Assembly (NCBI GenBank): GCA_009780955.1
Contig: WQZB01000002.1
Coordinates: forward strand, 62,001 to 126,000
Origin: Polyangiaceae bacterium
Lineage (GTDB): Bacteria; Myxococcota_A; Polyangia; Polyangiales; Polyangiaceae
Length of the DNA stretch: 64,000 nucleotides
Reading direction: 5' to 3'
This document shows positions 37,076 to 45,686 of the stretch, piece after piece. Under the pieces are notes generated by a model. The model was given only the letters and a program-made list of their open reading frames with translations. It had not been told where the DNA came from and ran no database searches. Position 1 is the stretch's first letter. Each line of letters begins with the position of its first letter. The position numbers were made by a program, and so were the translations under genes.

Positions 37076-39238
37076 ATGACGCTCGCCGACCCATGCCCGC
37101 CCAAGACTCGGGCTGATCTCGAATGGGGCCGCCTTCTCGAAGCGCTCGGTGCGCGGTGCGCTTCGGCCATGGGCAGAGCGCTTGCGCGCGATTTGCCATT
37201 TGCGAAAATGCGTGACGAGGTGAAGCTTTGGCAGCGCGAAGCCATAGAAGCCACCGATCTTCTCTTGGCAGGGGAGCCGCTGCCCATCGCAGCGCTCGGC
37301 GACCTTACGGGCGCCCTCGAACGCGTTGCAGCCTCCGGCACCTTGGCCCCTCACGAGATCCGCGAAATGGCCAAAGCACTCGAAGCTGCGCGCACGCTAC
37401 GTCGCTTTCTCGGTGCACGGCGCTCGCGCGTCGAGACCTTGTTCGCGGCGTGCTCGACCGATCCCACGCTCGACGTCCTGGCTGACGAACTCCTGTCTGC
37501 GTTCGACGACGACGGCACCTTGTCCGATCGCGCGAGCAGTCGCCTTCGCGATCTGCGTAGCGAATACCAAATGGCGCGTGCACGCATGCTTTCGCGCCTC
37601 GACGATCTGATGAACAAGCACGAAGCCGTCTTGCAAGATCGCTTCGTCACCGAGCGCGAAGGCCGTTACGTCGTGCCCGTTCGCTCCGATGCGCACGAGC
37701 GATTTCCAGGTATTGTGCACGCAACGAGTGCAAGCGGCGCAACCCTCTTCGTGGAGCCGCGTGCGGTCGTCCCCATGGGCAACCGCTTGAAAGTGCTCGA
37801 AGCCGACGTGGAGCGCGAAGAGTTGGCAATCTACACGCGATTGTCGAGCCGCATCGGCGAGTCGCTTCCAAGCGTGATGGGCGCTGCCAATGCCCTTGCT
37901 CGTGTCGATGTGCGCGCGGCCACAGCCCGCCTTGCGCGCGATCTCAATCTCACGTTCCCGAAAATCACGAGCGATGCTTGTGTCAATCTCCGCGCGGCGC
38001 GCCACCCGCTCTTGCTTCTCGACGCCATGGGAGAGGGTGGCGAGGGTAATAGTGCTCTCCATCAGGTCATACCAAGCGATCTGTCGATTCACGCGCAGCG
38101 CGCATTGATCGTCAGTGGTCCCAACGCAGGCGGCAAGACCGTGGCTCTGAAAACCATTGGCCTTGCCGCGCTCATGGTTCGCGCGGGCTTGCCTGTCGCA
38201 TGTGCCGAGGGTAGCGAGGTCGGCATCTTCGAGGTGGTTTTGTCAGACGTTGGCGACGATCAGAGCCTCGCCAAGAGCCTGTCAACGTTCAGCGCACACG
38301 TGCAAAACCTCGCGCGCATTTTGAGCGACACGCGGCTAGGTGCCCTTGTGTTGCTCGACGAGCTTGCTGGCGGTACCGATCCGCGCGAAGGCGAGGCGCT
38401 TGCGGCCGGCATGCTCGACGCGCTGACGGCGCGCGGTGGGGCTGTGGTTGTGACAACGCACTACGAAGGTCTCAAGACTCTTGCGGTCGCAGACGACCGT
38501 TTCGAAAACGCAAGTATGGGTTTTGACCTGTCCAAGATGAGGCCAACGTTCCGGCTCGTGCAAGGCGTTCCCGGTTCTTCAAGTGCGCTTGCTGTCGCAA
38601 GGAGATTCGGCCTGCCGGAAGCGGTCATCGAGCGCGCCGAAAAGTTTCTGACCCGCCCCGACATCGAGTTCGAAGCGGTCGTGCAAAAGCTAAACGCCGA
38701 GCGCGCGGCTCTCGAGATCGCACGCGCCAATGCCACGCGCCGTGAGGAAGAAGCAAGCCAGAAGAAGAGCGAGTTCGAGACCGAGCTTTTGGCCCTGCGC
38801 GACCGCGAACATCAAAGGTTCTCGAAAGAGGCCGAATCGCTCGTTTTGTCGGTGCGCCGCGCGCGCGAGGAACTCCGAATCGTGCAAGCGCAGCTTCGAA
38901 GCAAGAGCCTTGGGATGGGCGAGGTGAAAGCTGCTGAAAGTGCGCTCGATCGCATCGCGGCGCGCGTCGCGATTGGCGGCGATCTCGAGCCAACTGCGCT
39001 CTCCACGTCGGCTTCGCACGAGGCCAATCAGGCAGGCGCACCCGACATTGCCTTGCTCAAAAAAGGCGTTCGCGTGTGGGTTCCGCGTTTGCGTGCAGAG
39101 GCCGAGGTGATTGATGTTCTGTCGGGTGGCGCGGTGCGTGTGCAGGCCGGCGCCATGAAGCTCGTTGTGCAGGCCACGGAGCTCAGGCAGCTGGCAGCGA
39201 ATCGCGGGGAAAGCAAATCGCGCCCAGGGCGTTGGTGA
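37076..39238 (+). CDS. mutS2: MutS2 ATPase lacking the Smr nuclease domain
   Basis: 720 residues from ATG 37076, 10 bp after the activator gene. MutS2 core: helical lever/clamp regions, MutS ATPase with Walker A SGPNAGGKTVALK, DVGDDQSLAKSLSTFSAHV, Walker B LVLLDELAGGTDPREG, then a coiled coil (about 540-640) and a KOW-like strand domain. MutS2 proteins usually run to about 780 residues with a C-terminal Smr nuclease domain. Here the chain stops after the KOW-like part, and the 160 bp before mazF leave no room for Smr. The last codons overlap an XRE gene remnant, so truncation by rearrangement is likely. Without Smr it could still act on stalled ribosomes or DNA junctions, but not cut. Confidence 0.9.
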   Translation: MTLADPCPPKTRADLEWGRLLEALGARCASAMGRALARDLPFAKMRDEVKLWQREAIEATDLLLAGEPLPIAALGDLTGALERVAASGTLAPHEIREMAKALEAARTLRRFLGARRSRVETLFAACSTDPTLDVLADELLSAFDDDGTLSDRASSRLRDLRSEYQMARARMLSRLDDLMNKHEAVLQDRFVTEREGRYVVPVRSDAHERFPGIVHATSASGATLFVEPRAVVPMGNRLKVLEADVEREELAIYTRLSSRIGESLPSVMGAANALARVDVRAATARLARDLNLTFPKITSDACVNLRAARHPLLLLDAMGEGGEGNSALHQVIPSDLSIHAQRALIVSGPNAGGKTVALKTIGLAALMVRAGLPVACAEGSEVGIFEVVLSDVGDDQSLAKSLSTFSAHVQNLARILSDTRLGALVLLDELAGGTDPREGEALAAGMLDALTARGGAVVVTTHYEGLKTLAVADDRFENASMGFDLSKMRPTFRLVQGVPGSSSALAVARRFGLPEAVIERAEKFLTRPDIEFEAVVQKLNAERAALEIARANATRREEEASQKKSEFETELLALRDREHQRFSKEAESLVLSVRRAREELRIVQAQLRSKSLGMGEVKAAESALDRIAARVAIGGDLEPTALSTSASHEANQAGAPDIALLKKGVRVWVPRLRAEAEVIDVLSGGAVRVQAGAMKLVVQATELRQLAANRGESKSRPGRW

Positions 39239-39300
39239 AGCGCGCAAGAGTGATGAGCGTGCGGCCAGGGGTTTGCTCGAGGATGTTTTCGCTGGGAGTC
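39229..39300 (-). pseudogene. Remnant of an XRE regulator gene over the 3' end of mutS2
   Basis: On the minus strand the bases read GRTLITLARFTNALG, close to NLTLTTLARFANALK in the intact XRE gene at 40089. At DNA level 36 bases (39229-39264) match 40174-40209 at 29 positions, including 12 in a row. No helix-turn-helix is left, and a stop codon lies just upstream. Confidence 0.45.
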
Positions 39301-39397
39301 GTGGTGGTTCAGATGACCATGACGGCTGAAGCTAACCTACGATCTTTCATGGCACGAACCAAGGAATGGCTTCTGCGCTGGTGTCGCAGATTCGGTT

Positions 39398-39760
39398 TCA
39401 CATCGAGACAATGGCTCCCCGGAGGCCCAGTGCCAGAGCGAGACCGCGATCGATCCGCGACCGTACACGCATGGATAGGCTGCCCACGCACTCGTCGAAG
39501 AAACTTACGTCAACGGTCATCACCTGGCAGACCAGCGCGACCGACGGGCGATTCAGCCCTGTTTCCGAGGGCTCGAGCAGAACGTTTCCAACTGCCTGCG
39601 CTCTTCTCAAGTTCGAGGTTAGCGGCACGACCATTGCGGTATGGAGAGCAGACGCATTCAACAGGTCGTCCTGAACGACGAGAACCAGTCGCCGCAGTGC
39701 AGGAGACGAACCTCGTGGGTCTCCGAGATCGGCCCACCAAATCTCGCCGCGTTTCACCAT
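39398..39760 (-). CDS. mazF: MazF/PemK-type mRNA interferase toxin
   Basis: 120-residue endoribonuclease. Family start VKRGEIWWADLGDPRGSSPALRRLVLVVQDDLLN, then MVVPLTSNLRRAQAVGNVLL, LNRPSVALVCQVMTVD and a C-terminal helix. The catalytic Arg in the first block (RGSSP) and the Thr/Ser of VPLTSNL are kept. ATG overlaps the antitoxin's stop by 7 bp. Confidence 0.92.
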   Translation of the reverse strand: MVKRGEIWWADLGDPRGSSPALRRLVLVVQDDLLNASALHTAMVVPLTSNLRRAQAVGNVLLEPSETGLNRPSVALVCQVMTVDVSFFDECVGSLSMRVRSRIDRGLALALGLRGAIVSM

Positions 39761-40002
39761 TCGATGTTCAGCAGTGCTTGGCGCGTTGCCGCACGCCGTA
39801 GTTCTTCGATGTCGTCTCCGCCGGCTTCGGGTCCAAAGGCTCGGTCGTAAGACTCTCGCACTTCGATTGCGAGCTCGTCATCGAGGAAGCGCTTCAGCGC
39901 TCGCGTTACGAGCTCGCTGCGGGAGATACGCAGCCGCTTGGCGCAGTGGTTCACGCTTTTGTAGACCTCGTCAGGCATCGAGATCGCTGTCTTTGTCGTC
40001 AT
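39754..40002 (-). CDS. mazE: MazE-like ribbon-helix-helix antitoxin
   Basis: 82 residues: N-terminal ribbon-helix-helix (TKTAISMPDEVYKSVNHCAKRLRISRSELVTRALKRFL), which binds DNA as a dimer, and a charged C-terminal tail that would cover the toxin. First gene of the module; a 7-bp inverted repeat overlapping a TATAAC box lies 11 bp upstream. Confidence 0.88.
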   Translation of the reverse strand: MTTKTAISMPDEVYKSVNHCAKRLRISRSELVTRALKRFLDDELAIEVRESYDRAFGPEAGGDDIEELRRAATRQALLNIEW

Positions 40003-40012
40003 CGAAGGGTGA

Positions 40013-40030
40013 GTATAACCTTTGTTATAC
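40013..40030 (-). promoter_or_regulatory. Operator/promoter of the mazEF module
   Basis: Inverted repeat GTATAAC-N4-GTTATAC directly upstream of mazE. On the gene's strand it contains TATAAC, a good -10 box, so a bound antitoxin dimer would block RNA polymerase, as is usual for ribbon-helix-helix modules. Confidence 0.65.
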
Positions 40031-40088
40031 CTCGGGCAATCTCATGATCGCAAAGCCGCGGGCGCGCCGCGCTCATTCGCGTAAGAGG

Positions 40089-40361
40089 TTAGCGCGTGGC
40101 GATGCGCGGTCGCCCTGGTCGAGGCTTTGCCTTCGCGGGCGGAGAGAAGAACTCCGTGATGGGCACCTTCAAGGCGTTAGCGAAGCGCGCAAGGGTAGTG
40201 AGTGTGAGGTTTTCGGTGCCAGCTTCGGCGCTCTGAATCCATCGCGTCGTGACGTCAAGCCTCTCGGCGAGCGCTTCTTGCGTGAGACCGCCATCGACGC
40301 GCAGTTCGGCGATACGCCGGCCGACGTTCGACAGAAGCTTGTCGGGTGCGAGGGGTCTCAC
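40089..40361 (-). CDS. XRE-family helix-turn-helix regulator
   Basis: 90 residues from a GTG start: VGRRIAELRVDGGLTQEALAERLDVTTRWIQSAEAGTENLTLTTLARFANALKV, a full HTH_3 domain, followed by a Pro/Lys/Arg-rich tail. No toxin partner overlaps it; it lies 59 bp beyond the mazEF operator and could be a solitary regulator or a leftover antitoxin. A TATAAC box is visible about 55 bp upstream. Confidence 0.8.
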   Translation of the reverse strand: MRPLAPDKLLSNVGRRIAELRVDGGLTQEALAERLDVTTRWIQSAEAGTENLTLTTLARFANALKVPITEFFSPPAKAKPRPGRPRIATR

Positions 40362-40566
40362 CCGTAGTGGCGTGCCTGCGAATGATCTTGGTAAACACGT
40401 TGCTAAAACTTCGTGTTATAGTTCAGATGAGAACGGAGTCAGCTACGCGCACTCGGTTAGACGACGCGTGGCTTGAGTGAAGGCACCAAAAAGTTTTTGG
40501 TTGCCGAACGAGAAAGTGGTCCAGACCTTTGTTGCGACTGATCTCGCGTAACCCAGGAGGGTTCCA

Positions 40567-41835
40567 ATGAGTCATCGTCAAAAACCATTGAACAAGCGAA
40601 TGCTGGTTGCATTCGTTGTAGCCTTTGGAATTTCAGCCTTTGCTTGCACACACGACGTGACGAGTTCGTCGTCAACGGGTTCGGAGTCTTCGGCTGTCAA
40701 AGCAGCGGCCGCAGATCCATCGACGCCGCCGGCGCCATCAGACATCACCTTCAATCTTGTTTATCCAACCGGGTACAACATTGGGCAAGTAGCCGTTGCC
40801 GCGAGCGGCAGCCTTTCGCTAGGCAGCAATGACGTCATTTGGGGAGCCGATGGAAACCCCGGTGCTGTCACAAGTACTGGCACTGGAGCAACGTCCCTCA
40901 GTCCAAGCGTGCAGGCTGGAGATGTGGTTAGCGTTCCGGATATTTCCATCAGTCCGAAGGGCACAGCCACATCTGCGCGGTCGGCTGGCAAAGTGTCGGT
41001 GGGATCGAACGCCAAGGTGGGTACCGTGCAAGAGCAGGCTGTACTCGCTCCGATGGTACAGCGCACGGTGACCGTGCATCCTCCGGCAGGGCCGTCGACC
41101 GACGTGGATGTCAGCAAAAAAGCGCCAGTGACCCTCGCTGCAGGTCGCTATGGAAACGTGACCGTTGGACCAGACGCAACGCTGAAGTTATCGGCTGGCA
41201 CGTATTTGCTCGATTCGTTCAGCGTTGGACCGAAGTCGGTCATTGACCTTGATACGACCGACGGCACGGTCAATGTGTACGTGAATCAGTCGGCCGATTG
41301 GAAAGGAGCTCTTACGGGAGATGCATCGCGGTTTGTATTTGGGTACCTCGGCAACGACACCGTTCACCTGACCGGAACGTTCCGAGGCACCGCGCTGGCC
41401 CCCAACGGAGGCCTGAAGATCGAGCTGGAAGGAGCTTCGAACGAAGGCACTTTCTATGGCAAAGACGTGACGGTCGGCCCCGGCATAACCATCAAAAAGC
41501 TGGGCACGCCGTTTCTGATTGGCGAGCTGAAGGTCTCCAACACGGATCTTTGCGTTGGAGAGCAGACGGAAGTTTCGCTCGCGACGACGGGCGCGCCCGG
41601 GACAACCGACGCGCATCATGGGGATGCCTGGCGACCATCAATTCGTGCAGTTTGCCAATGCGCCGGGCAATCGCCTGCTGTACGCAACGGTGGAAACCGC
41701 CGATGGGAATGTGGACTTCGTTCAGATCCCCGTCACGGTGCGCGCATGCCCGACGGAGCAACCCACGGTGGCCTTGCATTTCTGGGGCGACAGAGGAGTT
41801 CCGAACGGCGTGGAGTTCATGGTCCGCGGTTATGA
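40567..41835 (+). CDS. N-terminal part of a large surface lipoprotein (gene frameshifted near 41610)
   Basis: ATG 40567 follows an ideal site (CCAGGAGGG). Signal with lipobox ISAFAC, Ser/Ala-rich linker, then a beta-rich repeat region of about 300 residues (GRYGNVTVGPDATLKLSAGT, SVGPKSVIDLDTTDGTVNVY, GKDVTVGPGITIKKLGT) resembling surface polymer/beta-helix modules. True coding seems to stop at about 41610 (GAPGTTDA); the remaining codons to 41835 are out-of-frame. The natural continuation is the next entry in the +1 frame. Confidence 0.75.
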   Translation: MSHRQKPLNKRMLVAFVVAFGISAFACTHDVTSSSSTGSESSAVKAAAADPSTPPAPSDITFNLVYPTGYNIGQVAVAASGSLSLGSNDVIWGADGNPGAVTSTGTGATSLSPSVQAGDVVSVPDISISPKGTATSARSAGKVSVGSNAKVGTVQEQAVLAPMVQRTVTVHPPAGPSTDVDVSKKAPVTLAAGRYGNVTVGPDATLKLSAGTYLLDSFSVGPKSVIDLDTTDGTVNVYVNQSADWKGALTGDASRFVFGYLGNDTVHLTGTFRGTALAPNGGLKIELEGASNEGTFYGKDVTVGPGITIKKLGTPFLIGELKVSNTDLCVGEQTEVSLATTGAPGTTDAHHGDAWRPSIRAVCQCAGQSPAVRNGGNRRWECGLRSDPRHGARMPDGATHGGLAFLGRQRSSERRGVHGPRL

Positions 41836-44800
41836 CGACAAGGGACATGAAGTCAGCGTTGCCCAGCCGGCCAGTTTCACGTGGGACTTCGGTGACGGGA
41901 CGACGGCGGCGACGACCACGCCGTTGGTGACGCACGATTATTCGGCGGCCGTGGATCCATTGAAAGAGTACAACTACTTCAATGTGTTTGTGAGCGTGAC
42001 GAACTCCCAGGGAACCATGACCACGAAGAAAGTGGTCCCAGTGTGGAGTCTTTACGCAAAGAACCGATCGAAAGGGATCATTCAGCCGCCGAGCACGGTC
42101 AGCTTCTCGCTATCGAACTACGCGGTGCAGGTGAAGAACCACGAGCCCACGCCAATCTCCATCATCGCAGCGCGCACGGATTTTATCCCGTGCGATACGA
42201 ATCAAGATGTAAAGCAGCAGCCGGTGCAAGCGATGAATGTGGCGGTTCCCGCGTCAGCAACAGGTACCGTGAACGTTGCGCCGCCAGCGACAATCCCGGA
42301 CGATGTTTGCGGCTTGGGCATTCATCTCATGGGCAATGCACCTGCGGGCACGGTGTATTCGGACACGTATGCACGCGTGAAAGAGAATCCGCAGCTTTTG
42401 CAAGACGTGACAGATCCAGACACGATTGCTTTGCTGAACGAAGCTTCGGCGGTGACGCAAGATCCAAGTCAATTCGATGGGCAAGAGCTCCGAGCGCTGG
42501 CGGCAGCGGGCAAGCTGTCGGCGCTTCCACCGGCGATGCCTGCGCCGGCGTCCTGGAACGGCGCGACTGCTGCTGCGCCCGCGAAGGCTGCAGCGGCTAC
42601 CATTGCACCAGCAGCAGCAACCATAACGCCTCTAGCGGCAACGGCTGCAGACGTGGGGCCGAAGGCGGGCGACACTTGCACGCCCGGCGATGTGAACAGC
42701 CAGTCGGGACTCACGTGCCAGCCCCAGTCGGATTGGGTGATGGAGTTCGGGCAGTTTGTCAACGCCTCCAAGGGCTACATCGTGATGGACCACGGGTGCG
42801 GGAACATCGGCCAACTGCTTGGAGCGATCAACCAGCATTACTCGCATACGGTGATCATGGCGCAGAACCGGGTGGCCGTCCGGCACTCGACGGCTGCCGA
42901 AGGTCGCATGTCGAACAGCCTTGACGTTGCAAAACTGCGGCTTGACGCAGACGTGTTGAGATACGGATTCCCTGGCACGGCCGGGAAAGACACGTACACC
43001 GTAGATCAGATGGTCACCCAGTATTACGTGACAGATCCGGATGGAAAACAATGGCGAATGGGCAGCGAGATCACGCCCAATGTGGTGACGTGTTCGACGG
43101 AAATTCTGCCCGTTCCCACGCTGGTGGTGCGTCCGCCACCGGATGCGCCTGCGGATTTGCAGCAAGCAGTGGCGTCCATGGCCGATCCGGATACTGGAGC
43201 GCTCTTCAACACCACGGGGCATTATCGGTTTTTCATGTATTCGCGTGCAGACGAGGCGGCTTCGTATCCAGGGGATGGATGGGCCACGGGAACGCAAGCC
43301 ACGGTGTGCTCGCTGTTTGCGCTCGATGCAGCGAGCGGGACGACGCTCGCAGGCGGCCAGTCGTTGAGACTGCGGTCCTCATATAGAAGTCAGACAAACG
43401 ATATCCCCGACGGCATGCAGCCGTATACCGTTGACCAGCGCCTTGCAGCCGCCAAGGTGCTGTACGCAAACACGAGCAACAGCGCAGCGGATGCATGCGA
43501 GTCGGCAGGCAAAGAGGGTGGTGCGCTGTTCGGTGGGATCATTGGAGGGCTTTTTGGCGGTCCTGCAGGAGCGATGATTGGCATTGGCGTTGGCGTGGCC
43601 GGCGGAACCTTGGTGTGCGATCAGGTGGAATCCAACATTGCCAATCAACTGACCAACTGCTTTGCCTCCGACGCGTGCGCAGACACGAGCGACGCATGGA
43701 AGAATCCCGGTCCCGGCACTGGAATAGCAGTCAGTCCCGACAACATTCTGGATTGGGATGTTCCTTCGCCCCAGAAAGGGAACGATGGGACGTACAATGG
43801 GACGTATGGGTACAACGAGCCGCTCGCATACTTTCCAGCAATGTTCCGGCATAGGTATGCGTGGACGCAGAGCACAGGCACTGGCACGCTCAATGTCCGC
43901 GTGGAAAACGAAAACGGCGACGCCTTTCCTGGTGCCGATGTTTTTCTGGACATGGTGATGAAGGGAGACACGGATGCAAATGGCAATCTGAACTTCCCCG
44001 TGCTTGCCGCAGGCAAGTACATTGTGGAAGCGCAATACAATCCGTGCGCGCATGATGCGGCAGCGCCACCAGAGGACTCCACGCCGCCCAGCATTCCTCT
44101 TGCTAAACTTCCGGCTTGTCCTGATTCCGGGGACTTGCCTCAAGATGGGTGCTACGTGCAAAGGCCGCAAGTATGCCCTGGAGATTATAAGACGGGCGAC
44201 TGCAAGATTCAGCAGGGCAGTGACGGAGGGATTATTAACACATTATGTGGCTGCTATCCTCAGCCGACCTGCAATACCCTTATCCGAGGAAGTGTCCCCG
44301 CCGAGATCACGGCCAACAACACGACTTCGGTCACTATTCGGCTTTGTAGCAATGGAAATGGGGCGTGCCCTCAGCTTTGCAATACGGACGCCGATTGTGA
44401 CAGCAACCTTGTTTGCACGAACAGCATGTGTGTTCCGGTGCCTCAAGGGGTGAGGATCTCCGCGAACATCCAAGGGCTGGTGACAACCGGCACTGGCACT
44501 TGTATGGAACCCGCGCTGAACGTTTCTGGCTCTTTTGAAACGACATGCAATCCGCTGGCGCAACAAGATCTGCAAAACTGGCTTTGCGACGGCGGTCATC
44601 TGAACTTCTGCTCCAGCCCCATCACGGGAGGAACGGCGGAAGTAGCGGTGCCGCTAGCGTACAATTCCAGCCACTGCAACGAGTTGAGATTCCAATTTGT
44701 ATGCACCATGGATCCTAGCGGAGGGATCTTGATTGGGACCGACATGAGGTTGCTGGGCTGGTGCGGAGACAAGGCATCAGATAGAAAGAACGCGCGGCAG

Positions 44801-45037
44801 TGGCGAACGTTGGTGGGGCCGGCCACGAGGGACAATCCGAATCCGACTCCGTTGGCGTGCCACGGGGAGTATACGGAGGCGACGAATGGGACGTGTGATG
44901 CGTTTGATCCAAAGGCATGCTTTAAATCTAATGGGTGGGGTTGTGACAGTGCGTACGCCGTATGTAATTTCGACACGGCAACTTTCGACGAGGGAGGAAT
45001 CGTGTACGCGCCGTACCTGCTGAATCAAAATCCATAA
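41555..45037 (+). CDS. C-terminal part of the same surface lipoprotein: PKD and Cys-rich domains
   Basis: Sensible coding begins near 41612 (MGMPGDHQFVQFANAPG), in the frame one base on from the preceding entry; the first 20 codons of the open frame are out-of-frame reading. About 1140 residues: a PKD/Ig-like domain (SFTWDFGDGTTA...THDYS), a long unique region, a glycine-zipper segment (GGIIGGLFGGPAGAMIG) that could enter membranes, a carboxypeptidase-regulatory-like fold (GTLNVRVENENGDAFPGADVFLD), and a Cys-rich end with CNTDADCDSNLVCTNSMCVP. Joined product would be about 1490 residues, exported and large. Confidence 0.75.
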   Translation: MESRRKFRSRRRARPGQPTRIMGMPGDHQFVQFANAPGNRLLYATVETADGNVDFVQIPVTVRACPTEQPTVALHFWGDRGVPNGVEFMVRGYDDKGHEVSVAQPASFTWDFGDGTTAATTTPLVTHDYSAAVDPLKEYNYFNVFVSVTNSQGTMTTKKVVPVWSLYAKNRSKGIIQPPSTVSFSLSNYAVQVKNHEPTPISIIAARTDFIPCDTNQDVKQQPVQAMNVAVPASATGTVNVAPPATIPDDVCGLGIHLMGNAPAGTVYSDTYARVKENPQLLQDVTDPDTIALLNEASAVTQDPSQFDGQELRALAAAGKLSALPPAMPAPASWNGATAAAPAKAAAATIAPAAATITPLAATAADVGPKAGDTCTPGDVNSQSGLTCQPQSDWVMEFGQFVNASKGYIVMDHGCGNIGQLLGAINQHYSHTVIMAQNRVAVRHSTAAEGRMSNSLDVAKLRLDADVLRYGFPGTAGKDTYTVDQMVTQYYVTDPDGKQWRMGSEITPNVVTCSTEILPVPTLVVRPPPDAPADLQQAVASMADPDTGALFNTTGHYRFFMYSRADEAASYPGDGWATGTQATVCSLFALDAASGTTLAGGQSLRLRSSYRSQTNDIPDGMQPYTVDQRLAAAKVLYANTSNSAADACESAGKEGGALFGGIIGGLFGGPAGAMIGIGVGVAGGTLVCDQVESNIANQLTNCFASDACADTSDAWKNPGPGTGIAVSPDNILDWDVPSPQKGNDGTYNGTYGYNEPLAYFPAMFRHRYAWTQSTGTGTLNVRVENENGDAFPGADVFLDMVMKGDTDANGNLNFPVLAAGKYIVEAQYNPCAHDAAAPPEDSTPPSIPLAKLPACPDSGDLPQDGCYVQRPQVCPGDYKTGDCKIQQGSDGGIINTLCGCYPQPTCNTLIRGSVPAEITANNTTSVTIRLCSNGNGACPQLCNTDADCDSNLVCTNSMCVPVPQGVRISANIQGLVTTGTGTCMEPALNVSGSFETTCNPLAQQDLQNWLCDGGHLNFCSSPITGGTAEVAVPLAYNSSHCNELRFQFVCTMDPSGGILIGTDMRLLGWCGDKASDRKNARQWRTLVGPATRDNPNPTPLACHGEYTEATNGTCDAFDPKACFKSNGWGCDSAYAVCNFDTATFDEGGIVYAPYLLNQNP

Positions 45038-45122
45038 GAGGCGAAAGGTGGTGGGCGGAGCGGAAGTGCCCACCACCTCGAGCAATAAGGCAAGCCTTAA
45101 GTATCCGAAGAAGGAATCCGTC

Positions 45123-45686
45123 ATGAAAAAGAACCTGCAAGTTGCCATGCATCTGTTGCTTGCCACGGGCATGTGCGTAGCGGCTTGCGGGAATGGTGAT
45201 GCGCCGCGTGTCAATGGCACCTGGGCAATTGATTGCGTGGCGGTAGTGGGGGCGCCAGTCTCTGAGTTGACGCCCTTGTCCGCTGTGCCGTATTCGGGTG
45301 TGCCGCGCGATAAGCTTATCTCGGAGCTCACAGACGACGAGCTTCTTCGGCTTAGCGATTTCTTGCAGTGCATAACAGGTAACGGGTATCACTACGTGTG
45401 CGACCATGCGAAGAGTTCTGGTCGATTGGACTCAGTGATGCGTGTCGAGTCTCCAATGGTTCTTACGAACTACGTGACATCGTGTGCTCGGACGCCAGAT
45501 AATTATATGGGAGGAAACAACGCTCCAGAGGTGCGCGAAGAGATGCCTCGCTTTTATCGAACCTATTATGGTTCATGTTTGGTAGGTATCTACGAGGATT
45601 GCAACCGAGAGGTCGGGATCTTGTCGATTACGGGTAGCAATCACACCCCAAGCTGTGACGCATGGGAGCAGTCATGCATCTATTGA
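45123..45686 (+). CDS. Cys-containing lipoprotein of unknown function
   Basis: 187 residues from ATG 45123, preceded by AAGAAGGA. Lipobox VAAC after a Lys-Lys start. The mature part has eight further cysteines (for example DCVAVVG, FLQCITG, YVCDHAK, SCARTPD, DCNREVG, SCDAWEQSC) that probably pair as disulfides. 85 bp after the PKD protein gene and overlapping the next gene, so probably one envelope operon. No family recognised. Confidence 0.75.
   Translation: MKKNLQVAMHLLLATGMCVAACGNGDAPRVNGTWAIDCVAVVGAPVSELTPLSAVPYSGVPRDKLISELTDDELLRLSDFLQCITGNGYHYVCDHAKSSGRLDSVMRVESPMVLTNYVTSCARTPDNYMGGNNAPEVREEMPRFYRTYYGSCLVGIYEDCNREVGILSITGSNHTPSCDAWEQSCIY

Noticed and set aside
41595-41625. Programmed ribosomal frameshift in the PKD protein gene
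   Set aside because: No slippery heptamer or clear downstream pseudoknot was seen at the junction; an extra base or true mutation is simpler.
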